Source of the DNA: Phoenix dactylifera | Lineage: Eukaryota; Streptophyta; Magnoliopsida; Arecales; Arecaceae | Direction of reading: 5' to 3' | DNA length: 64,000 bases | Assembly: GCF_009389715.1 (NCBI RefSeq) | Contig: NC_052397.1 | Location: 16,874,129 to 16,938,128 of the forward strand | Program-made: the position numbers and the translations under genes | Notes under the pieces: generated by a model | Database searches by the model: none | Told to the model about the DNA's origin: nothing | The model's input: the letters and a program-made list of their open reading frames with translations, nothing else | In this document: positions 12,711 through 25,600 of the stretch, piece by piece | Numbering within the stretch: position 1 is the stretch's first letter | Layout: every line of letters starts with the position of its first letter

Positions 12711-13012
12711 GAGAGCATGTTTGGAAAATTCAATAGGTTCGGGCTGGATTTTTTTATAAAAATCGGACCTTTGGCCTTTCCAGCTCATGTTTTTCCAAAG
12801 ACCCATCTTGATAGCCTAAATCCCATTTGGAGGTCTGTTGGACTACAGCAATTAAAAAAAAAAAAATCCAAGAAGGTCTTTTTCTTCATCCAATATGATT
12901 TGGGCTGAGAGGGGTGTGTGTTTATATGAGCGTTATTCAAGTAAACGGCCCATTTCCTGCATCCAATAAGGAATTCAACCCAATCCTACGGGATTTTCCA
13001 AACCGGCCTTAA
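12711..13012. mobile_element. MITE-like element, about 300 bp
   Basis: GAGCATGTTTGGAAAATTC at the left and the reverse complement of CCGGTTTGGAAAATCCC at the right form imperfect terminal inverted repeats of about 28 bp. The body has no coding potential. A target duplication was not resolved. Confidence 0.5.
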
Positions 13013-15112
13013 GAGTTTTAGAGATCCTCTCCTTTCCTTTACCCCACACAAATAAACAAGTGCACACAAAAAAAAAAGGATAAAAAATTGTCAAAAATGC
13101 AATTTTACTAGTATTATTAAGTTGTCTTGAGTAATGCGCTCTATATATTCATTTAACTGGCAGCTTAGGACATGTTACTAGTATGGAATTTACAAACTCT
13201 CGCGTATGCTTTTCTTTGAGAAATCTCTAAAAAAGGGATTGTTAGAAATAGAGTGGAGGTAACAAGAAGCAAATGTTATAGTTTTTAAGGCGCAAGGTGT
13301 TAATTGCCCCCATATGATATTTTGAGTTTGCTAACGGGTTCTTACAATGCACCATCAATATACAAAGAACCTTATTGGGCTTTGCAGGTAACAATCTTTA
13401 AAAATCTCACAAACCTTTTGTTGAAACTTGCAACTCTCAAGTAAAAAAACAAAAAGAAGAAAATTTATGGAATTTATGTATCAAAAGCAATCACCAGGTT
13501 CTTGTTGCAGTATTCTCACAATCCCAGGACTTTGCTTTATTTTTAAAGAGATATTTTTGGTTATTTGCAAGCCACAAAGTACGTCACTGGGATTTGTTGA
13601 AACAAGGGCTATTGGCCCAATTTGTACTGGGCTAGGCTCTTGCTGGGTTCAATGTTCAAAATAAATACGGGTCCAACTTGGGCCCTGCACGGCTCAAAGT
13701 ATCACATTAGGCTTAATTCAAGCCCAGTTTTCTCAAGGCCCACTTTGCTCAAACGTGAGCTTCAAAACATTTGATTGGTTCGGGCCTAGGCCCATTTTCA
13801 GCCCAATAAAAAACTCTCTTTCTTCTATCTAATTAAATTATTTATTTATATCAAATCCAAATCCTCCGCCGCATTGGCGAGTGGGCCCGTGAGCGGCCGA
13901 TCCCTGATCTTTCTGATCGCTTCACGTGCAAGCCTCTGCCCTGGTGGCTCGTGCGGTGGGCCGCGGCCCACGCGTGGCATTCCCTGCCCCCCCCAAGGGC
14001 TCTCCCTCCTCCTCGTATACCGTTTCATGGGGACAACTTCCCAGAGCTCGTTAAATGCGACGCTGTCATCGTTGGGACCTAACGCTTAATTAACGCCGCT
14101 CGTACCCCAAAAGCCTACACCAGCTTTTATTATCCCTCTCTCTCTCTCTCTCTCTCTCTCTCCCCCCCCCCCCCCAACCCTCTGCACTTTTTGGCGGCTT
14201 AAATTACTTTTCCTCGTTTCCTTTTCCAATGCACCACCCACCTCTCAACTTGTCCTCCTCCTCCTAAATCATAGCATAGCATCTCATTAACTAACTCTCT
14301 CTGCCCCCTTGACATTTATTCTCCCTGCTTCCCGTCCTTTTTGAGTCACTGGGGCGTTCGTTCTGGCTCCGACATAACGCCCGTTATAACAGAATTAACG
14401 GCCATTCTCCCACGATAGACCTATCTATACGCCATACCCTGGTTTCGACCTTCGTTATTAGAGGAAACGGCGTTATTGGAACGTAACTGGCCACAGCTGT
14501 TGGCCATGAGGGACCGGGCTCCAATATAAATCGCTGCCGTCAAATCCAGATCACAGTGGACCCGTGACGCGATCTATGATGCGACGTCCCATCAGGGATC
14601 ACACGGGGGTGAGATGTCACCGGTCGGTCAAAGATCTCCCTAGCGTTTCCCCCCGATCGAGGGCCGTATTTATTTTGATCGGCATCAAAAATGGACGGAT
14701 GGATGTTTATCTCAGTCCAGCATCTGACGCCCTTCATTCGATGCTCCGCTGGGGAATGTTCTCTTCCGATGGACCCCCACCCCCTCCCTCCCTTTTCTCC
14801 TCGGTCACGTCATCCGATGTGACCCCACCCACCCCCTACCGCCATTTAATATTAAATCTCCGTTTCATCCCAAACGGCACGCGACTTTTGAAGCCCATCC
14901 GCGGCCTTCTGATCCTTCCGTCATAAACGGGAAAATGTAACGGAAACGGAATTATATCGGGGAGGCCGTCGTAAGTCATAAATGCTCGCACCTGGCGTGG
15001 AGAGAGCACGACGACGACGGGGGATTTCCCAACTTCTGAGCCCGGTGGTAGATCCGCAATTTTGGAACGAAGGCGAGGCCATTTTGGTACCAGAGACACG
15101 GGGGAATACCGG
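13013..15112. other. Intergenic and upstream region of the TPD1-like gene
   Basis: 13590-13830 is rich in TTGGGCC/GGCCCAA words like those in the solo LTR. From about 13860 the composition becomes GC-rich and includes a CT/C microsatellite at 14136-14175. 14340-15112 is probably the promoter-proximal region of the gene at 15275. Open frames at 13846-15145 lack domains. Confidence 0.5.
14136..14175. repeat. (CT)n followed by poly-C microsatellite
   Basis: About 13 CT dinucleotides run directly into a 14-base C run. Confidence 0.95.
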
Positions 15113-15119
15113 TATAAAA
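15113..15119 (+). promoter_or_regulatory. TATA box of the TPD1-like gene
   Basis: TATAAAA in otherwise GC-rich DNA, 156 bp before the ATG at 15275. The implied 5' UTR is about 130 nt. Confidence 0.65.
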
Positions 15120-15274
15120 CGACGAGCGATCCCTTTCTCAACCAACCGTTTCGGGTAAAGACGGTAAGCGGATTTCCCTTTCGTCTCTACTTCGGACTTC
15201 CCTCCTCAGTCCTCCCCTCCCTTTGTACTCCGTACAGTCGTCTCCTAAGATCCGACGGCCGAGATCTACCCCTC

Positions 15275-16131
15275 ATGGGCTGGTTTCCGCGGTTCCCTGA
15301 AGTCCGCTTGCTTTCAGCCATCATGAGCTTGGTTTTGCTCTTCTCCATTCTCTACTTCGGTAAGTCGTCGACTTTCATTCCGTCCCTTAACCTTAAACCC
15401 TTTCCATCCGACCGTTTGGATCATCGAACCTTCTCGTAGATGCCAATTTAGATAACCTGGATCACCAATCAGACGGTCCAAATTCAAATTATAACAGAAT
15501 CTATCTGCTATCCCTAGAATCTAGCTATCTGAAGGTCTTAAATTCGTAATTGACTCTTCGAATGGTGGTCGTTCGGAAAATTCCATCAAAGCGAGGGGCA
15601 ATTACTAATTAACCATGCTAACCTGCAGTGGATGGAAACGACGCGGGAGGAGCCATGGCCCTTGTTCCCGAGAAGAATCGGAGCGCCGGCAGCACTCGGA
15701 AGCTCTTCCGCATCGGTAAGATCAAACGGCCCTGATCGGCTTCATTGCATGTGTGTTTCTAAGTTGAACCGGCGACTGACGGCGTTAAAAACGATGTTAT
15801 AGTGGGGGAGAGGATGGGGGTAGAGTCGTGCTCGAAGGACGACGTGGTGGTGTACCAGGGGCCGACGGCGCCGCTGCCGAACGGGATACCGACGTACACG
15901 GTGCAGGTACTGAACGTGTGCTCGACGGGGTGCGCGGTGGCGGACATCCATGTGAGCTGCGGGTGGTTCAGCTCGGCACGTCTTATCAACCCCCGGGTGT
16001 TCCGCCGGATCGGCTACGACAACTGCCTGGTCAACGACGGCGCCGTGCTCGGCCCCGGCCAGTCCCTCTCTTTCCAGTACGCCAACACCTACCCCTACCC
16101 GCTCTACGTCTCCTCCGTCTCCTGCACTTGA
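15275..16131 (+). CDS. TPD1: TPD1-like small secreted cysteine-rich protein (166 aa, 3 exons)
   Basis: The exons are 15275-15359, 15629-15715 and 15803-16131; both introns (269 and 87 bp) have GT-AG borders and phase 1. Exon 1 encodes a hydrophobic leader, MGWFPRFPEVRLLSAIMSLV, serving as signal peptide or anchor. Exon 2 encodes a variable linker ending STRKLFRI with a basic pair. Exon 3 is the conserved domain, containing GIPTYTVQVLNVC, CGWFSSARLINP, CLVNDG and FQYANTYPYPLYVS, with six cysteines (SCSKDD, NVC, GCAV, SCGW, NCLV, SCT). TAPETUM DETERMINANT1 in Arabidopsis and TDL1A/MAC1 in grasses are secreted ligands of the EMS1/MSP1 receptor kinase that control tapetum fate and limit archesporial cell number. 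Length and intron pattern fit the family, and no disabling change is seen. Several paralogues exist in plants, so orthology to TPD1 itself is not established. Confidence 0.93.
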
Positions 16132-17579
16132 TCCTGCTGTTTACCATGCATCATGCATGCCCTTCCTTCTTCCTTCTCCTCCCTTGGAGCTTGCTATATA
16201 TATATATATATATGTGTCTATGTAGTTACTATAAAGATTGTGATGTGGTTAATTTATGGTTGCTGCGTTCCTGTCTTGTTAGCAGTGGTGCTAGTAGTAA
16301 TAACCGAGCTGGAAGCGGATGTGCTTTGGTGGAGCAGTTCTTACTCTATGAACCAAGTATGGTATGATATGTATATGCATGCTAATGTCGTATAGCAACT
16401 AGTTTTATTTTCTGGATCGTTGTATGAAATAGTAATATATTTTTGGGCTTGTATTTGCATCGGAGATCTGGTTTGTGGTCGGAAGAGTGATGTGAATGAT
16501 GTAGGTGTGAGTTACCGTGTGGAATTGGTGAGTATGGAGGGATGGTGTCTCCCTTCCCCCATCCCCCGGGGTGCTCTTTCTCAGTCTCGTTTCCTTTATT
16601 TTTGTCTTCCAGGAGATCTCTTGGCTGGGCTGAGTGCAACGTCTTATTGTTCGAAGGCACAATCGTATGGTATGGTTTTTGAAATTTTGGTTCAACACTT
16701 TAAGAACGATGTGGGCTGAGGTCTGCGCGAGCAAAGAGTCGTTGTGGTTTGGTTCGAGGGTTGTAAAAAAAAAAAAACGTGCTTTGTTGTTCTAAATCTT
16801 CCTAGTGTAGATTTGGTGTTGCTACTTCTGGTTATAAAGGTAATGATAATGATTCTGCTGCCATGTCAAGATCAGGGTTTATTCAGATTTGAGAGAGTAC
16901 CTTGTACACTTGCGAATTATTCTGCCCAACGCCCTTATTAACTATCCTCTCGTTTCCTGGTACGAGACTCAACTTCTTTTTACAAGAGAGCTGGTATATA
17001 TGCAATGTTAGCTCTCATTCTATTAAACAAGCAAAAACTACATGATTGAATAACTAACAAAATGTCATAAGTTCGAAATATGCTATTATCTACCTGACCA
17101 AGCAAATTTGATTAATCATAATTCATACATAGTCACGGAGCAAGCTGATAGCTCTCAGCTGGGTAGTATCATGTTATCCAAGGGGGAGATTTCATGTTCA
17201 AACCTGAATGTGTTGTATAATATTCTCTATATTTTCAGAAAAAGAATGGCCCTCTATGTTTCTAGAACCTTAGGTTTCACTGTTTTGCAATGAGCATCTT
17301 TTCTTTTTTTAATTTTAAAAAAAAAAGAAAAAACGTGGAAGTATGACATGTCTGCATCGCCATATTTACATGCAGTTAGGTTTTCTAGTCAACAGGTGTA
17401 GAACAACAATCTGTAATATTTTTGACAGCTGCCTAACTCATCACCCCATCCTTTTATTGCAGTTGCAGACAATAAAACGCCGCTTCATATTTCCTTAAAC
17501 AACACTTCGCTTCGAACATTGCAAGTCCATTATTTTTCTGGTTATACTTAACACCATCGTAAACTTGATCGATGCTTAA
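16132..17579. other. 3' flank of TPD1-like gene and intergenic DNA
   Basis: A (TA)n run lies at 16195-16213 in the probable 3' UTR. At about 17130-17215, AGCTGGGTAGTATCATG and TTTCATGTTCAAACCTG form a mutated tRNA-like A/B-box pair similar to the one at 7490. Nothing else was recognised. Confidence 0.5.
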
Positions 17580-19507
17580 TATGTACTTGGAAAAGGCTAT
17601 ATATAAATCCATCATCTCTTGGAAGACCTCCATGAAAGAAGCCGGCAGTCCCAGTGCCAGCAAGATGCCCTTTCCGTCCTCCCATGGGGAAGAAACAAGG
17701 CCACCTCCTCTTCGGGCAGATCAGCCAAACCGGACTGAACCGCTCCACCCCGCCTGAAGTGCGTGCTCCTGAACTCTAGCTGGCTCCATTCCGTCACCTG
17801 AAGCCCGGTCGGCTCGTAGTAATCGATAGCGGACCGGATGAACCTGTCGGTCGTATTTCGAATCGCGGTTTGGACCAGCTGGATCGCGAAGGAAATCGGC
17901 TGGTCCAGCAGCTCTACGGCCCGGCACAAGCAGCAAACTAGCACAATCCGGTTCCCAAAAAAGCCGGCCGAGAGGGGCGGCTCGAACTGTGTCCGTCCAT
18001 CCACCGCCAACAAGAGTGGTCTTCTGATGGGGGCTCATGTTTAAGGCCCGGGTCATGGCCTGCCCATTGCCATTTGTTTCAGCCGGCCCAACTTGCTGGT
18101 GTCGTAGGTGAAGGATCGGTCTCGTCAAACTCGTAGTGGGGGATTTTGGGCTTGGCGGGCTATCGGGGCCCGTTGAATTGTCCGATGCAAGGGCGGCATG
18201 GAGAGCAGCATGCCGCGCGCGGTCTCAGCCCATGAGTGGAGGAATTCCACGGCTGAGAGCCCATCGACAAACCCACCACGCTCAAACCTTGTCACCTGAA
18301 ATGACTCAAAAAAAGAGAGGATATGTATGATATGAATGCTTATCTGATAAAAACATGGGATAGCTGATGGGGCACTCATTTTCATCAACATGAGAACAAC
18401 AGAATTTCCAAAAAAAATGAATAAATGAGCGACGAGTATAGTATTTTGGAATGGGTCTTCAAAGCATTTTCCTTGCTCTTATTCATCAGCTATTGCAGTG
18501 CTAAATAGAGTAGCATAATGTCATTATTTTTTTCCATCACTTGGATAAAATCTTGCATATAATAGGAACAAGAAAGAAGATACTGAGTTGTAACATCTCT
18601 TTCGAAGATTTTAATGTTTATCAATGTCAAACCATGACTTACTAAGAGTTGTATAAATATTTCTTTAGAATCTAATAGATTGAATGTGATTTAAGATGAA
18701 GAGTGGATAGTCGGTGTACGTGAGGTCAAAATAAAGGTAGAGGTTTTATGTCTGCCGTGTCTCAACTTCTCAGAAGGTTAGCTCAAGAGTTGCACGAAAC
18801 ATCTCTTTTCTCGTAGGTTAGGTCAGAAAACTTATGAACTAAAGCTAAGAAACAAGCCCGTTCTCCGACGTGATGGCTTTTATTAAATGAATGCTCTTTG
18901 TTTGGACGAGGTACGAGACTCCAGCTTCCTACGTTTTTCTTGGGCTGTTCATTTGCCAATTTATGTAACCCACATGGATAGGTAACCAGCCTCTTCTTCT
19001 GTGGAGAGAGAGAGAGAGAGAGTACCCACAACCACAAGCCTATACGTACGTAGTATTATTATGACAATAAAGTTCTTTGTGCGGATACCTGAACCGTAAG
19101 GAGAGGTGTCTCCAAGAGGTTCTTAGCTCGAGGATCGATATAAACTAGCTTTCCGAGCTTCACAGTATCGGGAATGGAGATATTCCCCAAGACTTTCATC
19201 TCAAAGTCAGCCACCGCTTCAACAAACGGCACGCCATGACCATGTCCATCACACTTAACGATCAGCTTCCTGCAAAGGCGTAGAAATGGACCAGCACCTT
19301 AGCAAGAGCCTCCTCTATAATAACTTGGCCTGCATCGTCGCTGCTCCTCCTCTCCTTCGCCTTGAATAGGTGCACCGTCTTCATGATAACTGTAATGTTT
19401 TGGTCTAGGTTCGATAGGAAGTAGTACTCGTCTCAGGTTACCTCCATTATTGGCTTAATTAATACTGGCTCCGATCTCACTACAGTGATGGCGACTTCAC
19501 CAGTCAT
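17580..19507 (-). pseudogene. BAHD acyltransferase pseudogene (omega-hydroxyacid O-feruloyltransferase/HCT-like)
   Basis: Exon 1 (19089-19507) reads MTGEVAITVVRSEPV, then DEYYFLSNLDQNITVI and EALAKVLVHFYAFAG, then LGKLVYIDPRAKNLLETP and TVQ. Exon 2 (from 18295 downward) begins VTRFERGGFV and includes VEFLHSWAETARG, MSPHQKTTL, AVDGRTQFEPPLSAGFFGN and ALGLPASFMEVFQ. The 793-bp intron keeps GT-AG. BAHD enzymes transfer acyl groups from CoA thioesters; the closest remembered relatives make feruloylated omega-hydroxyacids for suberin. It is dead. TGA replaces codon 25 (19433-19435) and a frameshift follows FAGS. The catalytic HxxxD segment is deleted, so GGFV runs straight into DGLSAVEF. At least three more shifts lie in exon 2, and DFGWG has become HFRRG. 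Confidence 0.88.
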
Positions 19508-22105
19508 TTACCTTGGCCATTTGTCTGTAGTTTGGAACATGTAGAAAGAAAGGAAGTAAGAAGCTTATATGTAACTCTTTGAAGTTGACGGATAGAAGAA
19601 GTGGATATAGGTCAAGGTTTCCATGGTTTTAGATGGCAACTTTTATAAGGCCATACGAGTTATGCATTTCAAGGGTCCTCAACTACGTACCTATCAATTA
19701 GTCTGCGAACGTCGCAGAATTTTTGGATGGTGACGAAAGTATTTAAATGTGGCAAGATTTGGTTGAGGGCTGCAAAATAATTGCACGGCCGCTAAAAATT
19801 TGGCATGTTTTCAGATTATAGGAATTTCCTACAACTGGGATTAACTCCTGGCAATTCAAAGTGGCAACAGGATACACACGGAAGCAATTAAGATGGTGTA
19901 ATAGTATTGTAACGCTATGACCTATCTAGGTTGCTCCTAGGCCTCAACTCTTATAAATTTAACCAATTATGTCATGCATGTAATTTCAAAGTACTAGAAT
20001 TTCTAGTTCTCTAAATTTACTCATGCAGTTCAAAACATTATGGATTGTCACAAGAGAGAAGAGTGCTTGTTCTTCTCTTTAAGAAGAAACAGTTGAAGCA
20101 CACCACATTAGAATTCCAAGAGAAGAACACTTGGAAGGCAACGCCAACAATGTTCAAATCCAGAACCTTCTTTTACATGGAGGGTGCAGGAGATAACATT
20201 ATGAACACGTTTGACACCATAATCGAGTAATACTTGGCAATGAGGATCTCCACAGGGAAAAGCTGAAATATGATACAGAAACGCGCGAGAGTTCCTCCAT
20301 GCCTGTAATCATGCAAAAGAGTAGATACGAAGAATTGAAGAAATAATCTTCTTACTTCCCAATAGAAACAAGATAATTCCCTCAATCAATCAGAATTCGT
20401 AAGCCCTCTCTAGTCTTCGTCCCTTGCAAAGCCTTCTCGAGTCTTGGCTTCCAATGTGGCTCTGTTGCTTATAAAGTAGTGTTTGTGGAGTTGGTGAAGA
20501 GTCACCATTCCAAATTAAAGAAAGGCTTGGAGTGATATCGGAAGCAATCTATATCAATTTGAGACATTGCCGACGCTTTTTAATGGATATACCGACGCTT
20601 ATAAGTGTCGGTAATTTTATTCCCGACGCTTTTTAAAGCATCACAAAAGCGTCGACTATGTAGGTATTGAAAATCAAATTAGGCGTCGTAAATTCTTCTT
20701 TTAACGATGCTTTAAAGCACCGTAAGAGTTTATTTTTTAAAAAAATATTTAATATAAATTTAAAACTATGTTTACATTTTTCAAACACAAAACACAACAA
20801 AAGTCATATTGTCACAATCAAACAGAGTTTCGAACTATTTGTATTATCAAATATGATCAAATTTATGTTGTTAATTTACATTACAATATGCTTCGAGAAA
20901 TATAAAAAAATATACATATAAAACTCCTAAATAAATAGTCTAAAAGCGATCAGGGGTCGATGGCATTATCATCATCATCATCTCTACGAGTAAAAGAAGT
21001 ATTAGGAACCTACAAGAAAAAGATAGAAACTTTAAAGTTAAAATATGAAAATCATTAAGCTCATATAAAAATACATGATAATTATGCAAAATATTCAAAT
21101 AGATGTAGTTATTTATCCAAAGAGGGACAAATCTATGCAAAATAGATGCAATCTGATCAAGTTGAGCCCTCAAAGATTATATCTTTGTTTAATAACTCTG
21201 TCTCATCTTCTCCATCTCTGTATAATAGCTCTGTATCCCTTAATAATTGAAGTAGCATAGTGAAAGACTTGCTAGATCATTCATTCAAATATTTCAAATG
21301 GAATAAATGCACAAGAAAAAAAATCTTTGAAAAATTTTTACAACTCAAATGTAGTTCTTGATCATAATCTTTCACCTCTTGTGTTATCTTGTGCAAAATA
21401 GTCACAATTTATAAGAAACACAACTATGACAAAAGAGAAACTGTTTGTTACTCTTTGAATATAGAAATACATAAAAAACCTATACAGCTCTAAGTTTAAG
21501 GGGCCTCTCAAACAACCATCAATTGGATCGCCATCCTTCAAGGTATCTTCATTTGTCTTCAGAATTTTCGTTGATTAAGATCTTATTTACATATATTAAT
21601 TGGTTACGTAAAGAGGATATCAAACTTTCTAGTCAGCGCTCGTGGAGTTAGCGAGGCAAATCGATGATTGGAGAGGCTAATGAATCAAAGGCAAAATAAC
21701 ATTTTAAGGAACCAGAGCATGCCGTGTGAGTTGGACCAGAAAAGGAAGGAGAGTCATTATAATATGAAGTACATGAAGAATCTCTATACAGCCAACTTCA
21801 CAACCAAATCTAATGGCACCCTGGGTAGGTCGTAGGTGAGTAGGCTGGAGGGAGGAAACCTCTAAGGCAGCTTCTTTCCTCGCTAAAAAGTTCTAAAAGG
21901 TGCAAGGACACCATTAATGGCTTAGACTACGATCTGAAATCAAAGCCTCGACTGTTGACTGTAGTTTTAACTAAGAAACCTGTCAATTAAGGTTCGGCAG
22001 TTCCATTAAGGTCCTTCCAATCTATCATTTCTATTGTGAATAACATTCCAGCGGTGGTAGTAGTAATAATAAGAATAATAAAATTGTTTTAACAATAATA
22101 AAATA
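19508..22105. other. Intergenic; CACTA-like subterminal repeats, otherwise nothing recognised
   Basis: Includes the former promoter side of the BAHD pseudogene. Open frames at 20045-20385 and 20667-21260 show no domain. Confidence 0.5.
20560..20730. repeat. GACGCTTTTTAAAGC-type repeats, probable CACTA transposon subterminal region
   Basis: CCGACGCTTTTTAA, ACCGACGCTTATAAGTGTCGG, CCCGACGCTTTTTAAAGC, AAAGCGTCGAC and ACGATGCTTTAAAGCACCG recur in both orientations. Short inverted GACGC/GCGTC units of this kind are typical of the subterminal zone of plant CACTA elements. No CACTA terminus or 3-bp target duplication was found, so the element is truncated or the assignment is wrong. Confidence 0.4.
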
Positions 22106-22259
22106 CTTGTGCCAACTTTTATATATCAAATTATTTTCTGTTTTCATGTTGATAAGAATCATAAAATTGTTTTAATGATTATTGCTCTTAATGTTAGAGG
22201 ATATGAAAGATATCAACATGAAAATAGAAAATAATTTGATATATAAAAGTTGGCACAAG
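22106..22259. repeat. Long hairpin: 48-bp inverted repeat with 58-bp loop
   Basis: CTTGTGCCAACTTTTATATA at 22106 is mirrored by TATATAAAAGTTGGCACAAG ending at 22259. The arms (22106-22153 and 22212-22259) differ at a single position. The structure lies about 400 bp beyond the stop codon of the SnRK1 beta gene. It is a foldback MITE or a possible small-RNA hairpin precursor. Confidence 0.85.
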
Positions 22260-22667
22260 AATTTTTGGTAGTCCATTAGAAAGCTAGAATATAAACATCT
22301 GGAAAATCCTGCCTACAATCTTTTTATGCATCATCTCATCACTTAAAAATTTTCGTAGTGTTCAGACATGAGGTTTTCATTTCTTTTTTCAACTTTTCAA
22401 TTTACAAGCAACTTGTCACATAACTCAAAGCCAATGCTCATGAAAGTGAAACTTGAAGAATATTCTACTCCAAACATTTAACCAACATCACTATAATTAT
22501 CTGATGTTTGATCTCTGCCTTGAGTAGAGATATCAGCCTTGTTTATATTTCTTTCTTTTCTCCACTGTAGTTGGAAGTCTTTGGCATAATTCATTATGCT
22601 TATATGAGCACACTCTACATCAATCTCTCCCAAGTCCTTACATCTATGCGATCCACTCTATCAGTAA

Positions 22668-25600
22668 TTACCGCTGCAAGGACTTGTAGAGCACCACAGT
22701 GACGTACTTAGACAGAAACCTGCGTGTTGCACCAAGTGCCACCATGGGTTGACCACTCCTCCCTTTCTGAATGTAAAGGTGATTCAGCACTACATGCGGA
22801 GGTCTCGACAGAGAGGAGGGGCTCTCTATGTCGGCTGGTGCATTCAGAAGGGTAAGGTGCAGCTGTGGAGGGACAATTGGTGGTTCTTTGGCAAAATCCT
22901 CTGAACCAAGTGGCCAGTTGTTATAACTTGAGTCAGGTGACTGAGGTGGCTCAAAACCAGCAATACTTTCTATGTCCTCAGCGACAAATTCCTGCACCAC
23001 AAGTTTGCAGTTTCTATGTAACTTCTGATGATGAAATCTTAACTTCTGTAACAGAAAGTGATGAGATATTGTTTAACAACGTTGTCATAGAGAAGAAAAG
23101 ATGTTACTTTATATAACTAAAATATGCAATATATGATGCATGTTGTATGGAGATGGATCAACTACTGTGCAGAGCTTCAAAGTTGATCGAGAATGGTAAC
23201 ATTTATCAAATCTATTGCCGGTTGTCCACAAAGGTGAGTAGTTGGTTCATAAGCAAAGTTTCAATGTTGTCTAAACAAAATTTCAGCAAACCAAAAGAAA
23301 TAACATTTAATAGAATAAAACTGCATAGATGCATTGGAGCATCATATAACATTTACCTCTTTCATATCCCCATTTCATCTCAAGCCCCCATGGCTCAAGC
23401 ATCCCTAGCCAATGCATCTACAATAAAGGAGTGACCTATAGAACAATGGCTCATCTGACTAAAAAATGTTCAACTCATCCAGCCAAATAAGTAGGAACTT
23501 TTATTTTTTTTTTGTGCTAACAAAGTGCAGCGACATGGAAAGAATACAGATTAGTTTACTGTATACTCGATAACAAGCATAACAACATGGTGGCCTCAAT
23601 GCTCTATCAATGAAAGGCCTGCTCGGAAGCTGAAAGTGAAGAGATGGATCAGTTAATCCTTTGTAATCTTATTTAGATTTCTCCTGGTTCTGAAGGACCT
23701 TCAGAGAATAAATGACCCTGAAAGGGAGACCTTAGTTGATGGACTTGATGCTATGGCTTATACCATAACAGTTTATATTGACTAGCTTGTTTCAAGTTAT
23801 GAACAGATATTTGAGCTACGCTCTATCGAGGGATTGAGAGATTTTTATTTATTGTGATCAGAATAGTGGTGACAGTATCAATCTTGATGTGGCTGGTTAA
23901 AGGATACTTGATCTTAATCAATAATTGTTTAACATGTTTTGAGATCAGCAAATCTGATGTTGCAGTCCACATATATAATCTGCAGATTCTGTATTACACT
24001 CCAATAACTACTCGAGCAAAGGAGGACAAGGAATTAGCAAAAAACACAAAATAGGTCATGTTTGATCCATACATTTACATCTATTAGGTCAAGCAAAATC
24101 TTCGCTATTTGTGAAGAATGAAGTACGAAGTCTACTACAGGTGGCATTACCAAGAAAGAATATCATTTCTCCTGAACCAATTAAACCTTTTTCAGTTTTC
24201 AGTCCAAGAAAGCAACTATCAAGAGGAGCATATTGCACCCAAGCTAATTCCATGGGAGAATTGCTTGGAAAAAAGACAACAGAAACACAATACTACATCG
24301 GAGGTTCCGTATGAGTGATGATGAAAACCTCTCTCTCTCATACACACGCACGCTCGCGCATGCATGTGCACACACAGATTTATCGAAAGGATTACAAGAG
24401 TCATGTTGGAACCTGTCCCTTTGTAAGACAGCAAGCATAACCCAGAGACATATCAGTGACATGCATAAACCCACCTGCACATGCGTTAAAGAGAGACTGG
24501 TTGATATGCGAGAATATGGCTAGGATTCTATATTCCATAAAATTCATTTTAACAGCATAAAATCAGAATAAAATACACTAAAGTAATGGATAGCAGCATG
24601 GTGTAATATATATGATGGAGCACCTTAACAAGGTCAATTAAGAAGAATTGATAAAATACTAGGCTAAAGTAGTTACCTTCAAGTCTAAGATGTTATAAGC
24701 ATTCCCTATATCATCATGCATCCAGGGAATGTCAGGTGCATACCTCCATTCTCCATCAACGATGAATCTGTACTGGTAGAAACCTGATGGAAGTACTTTC
24801 ATGATCGTGAAGTCCTTGCCCGACTTTTGCAATGGTTTCCTGCAATAGCAAAATCCATCCGTACATGAGTTGCTTTGTCCCTTAAAACATCTACATATTT
24901 TGAAATAAAGAACAGTTGATGTTGCATATATAAGACAAAACTGTCTCTAGGCCCTGATACTTTGTCTTCCAGTTATCCCAGGATCCTTCCACAAAGACTT
25001 CCTTGCCACCATGGCTCCAGGTTATCATTGTTGGAATTCCTTGGTCATAGATGACATTCTCGTACTCGGTTAAACCTTGCATCCATGAATCACTTGCTGA
25101 ATGCATCTCTTCAAGTCTCTGCAGTGGAACCGCGGGGTTCTGGGAAAATCAAAGCGACAACATAACTTTTTTTGTAGATTTTAGAACATGAGGAGGCTTT
25201 GTTAGAGCCAGAATAAGTGATTCTGGTAGCAGATTGGAAAAAAAGATGTCTACAATTAATATCTAGTTCAAGCAAGAACAATGGCAATACATCTAAATTG
25301 ATGAACCTACTCGGTTAGTAGTTTCTTGATAAATGACAGAGCAAAAAGCTACTTTTCAGTGAAGCTACATGATGTGATTTATCCTGGAAAGTGAAGATAC
25401 AGCTTGTGCTGTTATACTGATGACAAAAGGCTAAACAAGACCTAGATCACATGAAGATATTACATCCCTCTTCCTCCGAAGGGTGGTATATTGTCACCAA
25501 GTCACTTGTAACAAAGAGAGCGCCTATCCTATAACACTATAAAAATGTCAAAGTCCTTGATGTATTTAATAATTTGCCCCGTCATGAAAAAGACCTATCT

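Noticed and set aside
15742..16367. Alternative frames of 69-179 codons over the TPD1-like exon 3
   Set aside because: Shadows caused by high GC; only the spliced frame matches a known family.
24118..24523. Four short frames around a CA/GC-rich tract
   Set aside because: They lie in intron 3 of the SnRK1 beta gene and stem from simple-sequence DNA.
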